A DNA stretch of 64,000 nt from Larus michahellis (lineage: Eukaryota; Chordata; Aves; Charadriiformes; Laridae), in NCBI RefSeq assembly GCF_964199755.1, contig NC_133898.1, positions 31,375,985 to 31,439,984 of the forward strand, given 5' to 3'. The notes under the pieces are model-generated. The model saw nothing but the letters and a program-made list of their open reading frames with translations, had not been told where the DNA came from and ran no database searches. This document shows, piece by piece, positions 60,541 through 64,000 of this stretch. How positions within the stretch are numbered: position 1 is the first letter of the stretch; every line of letters starts with the position of its first letter. The translations under genes and the position numbers were made by a program.

Positions 60541-63500
60541 AGAGGAAAATGGTTTGGGGAAAGCTTGGGATGGGATTAATCTGGAACTTTGCTGCAGTGA
60601 CACATCTCAAATGTGGCTGAGCCTGTGTGCTTTCCTACCCTTCACCCTGTGGAACAGCCTAGTTTGGAGAGAAGAGGGATGGAAAAATATTCAGCAACAC
60701 ATCCTGGTAGAGGGCAGCCAGACAGCATGGTTTAGTTGAATTAGGGAAGAGCTATGCTAGGAAGAGACATAGATCTCCCAAGATATCCACAAGTAGGTAG
60801 TTAGCCCTTAAACTGTGTAGATAGTTTGTGTGTTGAAGTCACAGCACAGACTTAAAGCATCCTCAAAGGCAGTAAGGTTCATGCTTTATTTTGTCATTTT
60901 CACAGCTTGATTTTAGAAACACTTGCATATTATCAATTCTGGTTTTTTTCTTCTGTGCTGAGGTCCTGTTCTCTGCTCCCCGCATGGTAGACGAGTAGCA
61001 GAGGCTCTGTTCTGTTACACCCAGAAGTATAAAAGCAAGAGGTGCAGAGTCAGCACAGGGTTTTTTATCCACCTCCTAGTTTGGGATGGTTCCTGTGCAT
61101 GACCATAGCAAAACTTACTCTTGACACAAGTGGGACAATGAACGGTCAGAAATCAGCATTTTGGCTACTCTAATCAATGCTTTTTCCCCTTCTTTCTTTC
61201 ACCTTCTTTCCCGGGGAAATATTTATAGTTGTTAATACTGCTCCTTTTATCCCTTCTCACCCCAACTGAAGATATATGTAAAGACTTCAAGGTTCAGAGA
61301 CAAGGCTATGAAATAAAACTCTCTTGTTACTCTTTGTTAGTTAAGCTAGAAATTTGAACCACCACAGAAGATTACTAGAAAGGCTTTAGGCCAGGGGAAA
61401 CTTTGGTACTATTTGAACACAGAAGAACCCAGCTTGTACATCAGAGAAGATTTGTGTCAGCAGTGAGACACAACTAAGAGAAAATCACAACATTTTCTTT
61501 CTCAAAAACCCTGTTGCTATCTCATATTGTTTATTGTCTTATTAGGTAAACTATTTCAGGCTTTTGCCAGAGTTTAACTACAGGGCTGATGATATTTGAG
61601 CCTCTGCTGCTTTTGATGAATAATAGGTGGTTCCTTTGAAGCCACTCCTTTAGTGCCAGGTGGCATCATGTCACATGAGCACTAAATATCCAGCTGGGCC
61701 AAATGAAGAATTAGCTGGGCTTAATGTTAGGGCTAGGGGCCCTCTCTTCCTTTTGTCAGGAGGTAAATTTTTTAGCTCTGCCTGATGTTCATTCAGTGAG
61801 ATCAATGACAATCTTTAATCGTTTTGGCTCTGTTACTTGTGCACTGGTTGATGGGACAGGTTTCTCATGGCGGTTCTCTTGTTGCAAAGCTGGAACAGAA
61901 GGAAATTTGTTCTCAACTGGGCTTGGTCATCAGAATAAGGAGATTGAGCTGCTTTTTGTGATGTGAGTGTTCCATGGGAGAAATGACTCTGGTAGATACT
62001 CTCATGTTAGTGCACTGATGATACACAAAAGGATAAAGTTCTTGTGAGCTCATTAAGTGTGGGTACCAGAAAGGGTAAGTCAGGAAGAGATTAATCTGAC
62101 AGGGAATATGTGATTGATTGTACCACGTGTTTTGGGTGAGAGGGAAAAATAGAATATGTTCTTCCTAAAATTTTTACTTATTTTGAAATACTGCATATTC
62201 AGAAGTATTTTTGTGATGACCAAGTAATCTACACAAGTCTACTATAGTAAGATTTAATTAAAGTGAAATAGCTGAATAAATTCTTTTAAATGCATAATTT
62301 AAAATAGTGTCTTCAATCAAATGTATAGGTACAATAGTCTCCGTAAGTGAACTGCATCAGCCTAATGGCTTGCTGTTTTTTATTGGCTTTATTAACTAAG
62401 AAAAAACAAACTTCTTTATGAGTTATTTTATGTTTAGGCATGATTAAAAGTTCTCACAGTATCAGGGGATAATAACGGGCAATTATATTTTGAGTTTAAA
62501 ATGCATTGATTATTCCTTTCCGAGAGAACACCAATGCACAGACAATCTGCACAGAAATAACATGTCAGTAATATCACACTACTGTACAGATTTTAAAGAT
62601 AAATTTCCATCTGGCAAGCAGACATTCAGGAAGGAACTGTTGCTAATGCTGCTTTCACACAGACCAAGTTCGTAAGGGATAAAACCCGGCTTGAAGCTTC
62701 AGTTCTGCTTCTCACAGTTGGCAAATGTAAATATACTGTAGAGGTTTCTTAAAGAAATTGAGCACAAATAGCCGATAAGGAAAAATCTGGGTCCTACTGG
62801 AATTTTTGGACTACTCAGATGGTCTTTCCAGACAACAAGAGCCAAACAGAAAAACAAAAAGGAATTCCAAAAACGACAATTACAAACCAAGAAGGAAACA
62901 TGCTCTGTAAATATTAATACTTCAATGTGCTCAACAAACATCAGTTAATTTAACCCATGTGAGGGAAGATAAATAATAAACCCCTCATTTACAAATGGGA
63001 AGGCAGAAAGACAGCCTGAGGCTATCGAAATGATATCCCTGTTGACTTCAGAGGACTTTGGAGAAGGTCCCCTCTGATCTGTGCAAGGTCAGGGCTGATG
63101 ACTGCCACAGGATGCAGAACAGAGCCAGGCTCTCTTCTGTTCTTCACCACAATACTAACCCAGCATTATATGAGGTAAGATAAAGGAATAATACATAGGT
63201 GTTCACTACAAAACACGTTGAGTTTGACGGTTTCTCTAATGTACATGCCATTGATAAACATGAATAATAATACTTTCTGTTACTATAGTGCCGTTCGACC
63301 TGAGGTATTCGAGGATTGTTTACAAAAGATATTTTGTGAACACGTATTCTGGGAGGGAAGAAAAACCAATCAGACAAAAAACATATGGTACTTTTAGTAT
63401 ACATACTGTAATCGGGAGTTGTCTTTGCTAAGAGTAACTGCTACTGGTAAAAAAAGTAAATACTAAATCCGGCAGAAGGAATGGATAGGGATGGTTGAAA

Positions 63501-64000
63501 GATACAATCTCAAAGTGGAGTGGTAGCTGAAATCTCTAAATTTACTTCGTGCTGAGCTGTAATGAAGTGTCAGTCTCAGAATTTCATTTAGGAAAAAAAA
63601 TAATTAGCAATAGTATTGAAATATGTTCAACTGTAGTGAAATGTTTCATTTCAAATGGTGATGAAATCAAGATATAAAATATTTTGACATTATTCATCCC
63701 TATTTTGTAAAGGAAGAAAGGTTTCCTCAAAGTGTTTGATTATGTCATTGATTTTTATAACGCTTCAGCTTCATAGCGTAAAGAATAGATTTGACTGACG
63801 CTTCCATGCTTAGTCACAAGGAAGGACGCAACTACTGATTCATAAGCACCAATGGACATTGCCTTTGAAGGCCACCTGTACAAGTGCTCATGTTCCAGGC
63901 TGCTTATGAGATCAAATAGTTCAAGAAAATAGGGTTTGTCGTCTTTAGCGCTAATAAGAGTTACACAAATGTATCTGGGGAAGAGTGTGCCTCGTGGATA
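60541..64000. other. Non-coding, mostly single-copy DNA
   Basis: No coding exon is supported. A possible ancient SINE-like fragment lies at about 62965-63095. The rest is AT-leaning unique sequence running off the window end. Confidence 0.7.
62965..63095 (+). repeat. Possible ancient SINE-like fragment
   Basis: CCCCTCATTTACAAATGGGA followed by AGACAGCCTGAGGC resembles the decayed core of MIR-class SINEs (CCATTTTACAGATGGGGAAAC, then ACTGAGGC). Next comes CCCTGTTGACTTCAGAGGAC and TTTGGAGAAGGTCC, a phrase typical of old amniote interspersed repeats (ATTGACTTCAATGGACTTTGG). Both matches are partial, so the family assignment is tentative. Confidence 0.33.

Noticed and set aside
1..64000. tRNA, rRNA, CRISPR arrays, bacterial operons, phage or insertion sequences
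   Set aside because: No cloverleaf-compatible tRNA signature, rRNA segment, spaced direct-repeat array or prokaryotic gene organisation was seen. The CR1 copies place the window in a bird nuclear genome.
1..64000. Endogenous retrovirus or LTR element
   Set aside because: No reverse transcriptase, protease or integrase motif was found in any frame, and no paired long terminal repeats were noticed. A diverged solo LTR could still be missed by eye.

Overview
This window reads as non-coding nuclear DNA of a vertebrate, almost certainly a bird. The decisive evidence is four clear 3'-end fragments of the CR1 (chicken repeat 1) LINE retrotransposon. These have the typical bird signatures: a tail ending in CATTCTATGATT, the GGTTGGAAGGGACC block, and a recognisable reading-frame remnant of the CR1 ORF2 C-terminus. 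The rest is AT-leaning single-copy-looking sequence with homopolymer tracts and a few short (TA)n/(TG)n microsatellites. There are no operons, ribosome binding sites, CRISPR arrays, tRNA or rRNA genes.

No protein-coding exon is supported. The longest reading frames are 171, 152, 150 and 139 codons. A rough estimate at about 40% GC (stop frequency near 0.06 per codon, six frames, 64 kb) predicts a longest chance frame of roughly 140-150 codons, so these are close to background. None has a recognisable domain. The window is best read as intergenic or deep-intronic DNA.

Layout: 1-7.6 kb is unique non-coding DNA with an RFX-like X-box (4701) and a weak splice-bounded exon candidate (6369-6454). 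At 7.6-8.0 kb is a minus-strand CR1. The 8.0-29.5 kb stretch is unique sequence with a CTCF-like site (10142), poly-A tracts, a small tandem repeat plus hairpin (20460-20509), a diverged 110-bp duplicate pair (22155 and 23420) and several conserved-element-like AT-rich stretches. At 29.54-29.96 kb is a plus-strand CR1. The 30-39.5 kb stretch is unique DNA with local GC-rich patches. At 39.5-41.4 kb two minus-strand CR1 fragments of different apparent age lie close together. The 41.4-48.8 kb stretch is unique apart from a diverged 68-bp tandem duplication (43325-43450). At 48.8-49.1 kb is a very degenerate CR1/L3-class LINE remnant. The 49-64 kb stretch is unique and holds the most enhancer-like sequence of the window (57.84-58.48 and 60.08-60.54 kb), including a candidate non-coding exon with good splice signals at both ends.

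I found no previously undescribed biological system. The most useful leads are the conserved-element candidates, the candidate non-coding exon at 58294-58472, the duplicate pair at 22/23 kb and the degenerate LINE at 48.8 kb. All need genome alignment or transcript data to confirm.
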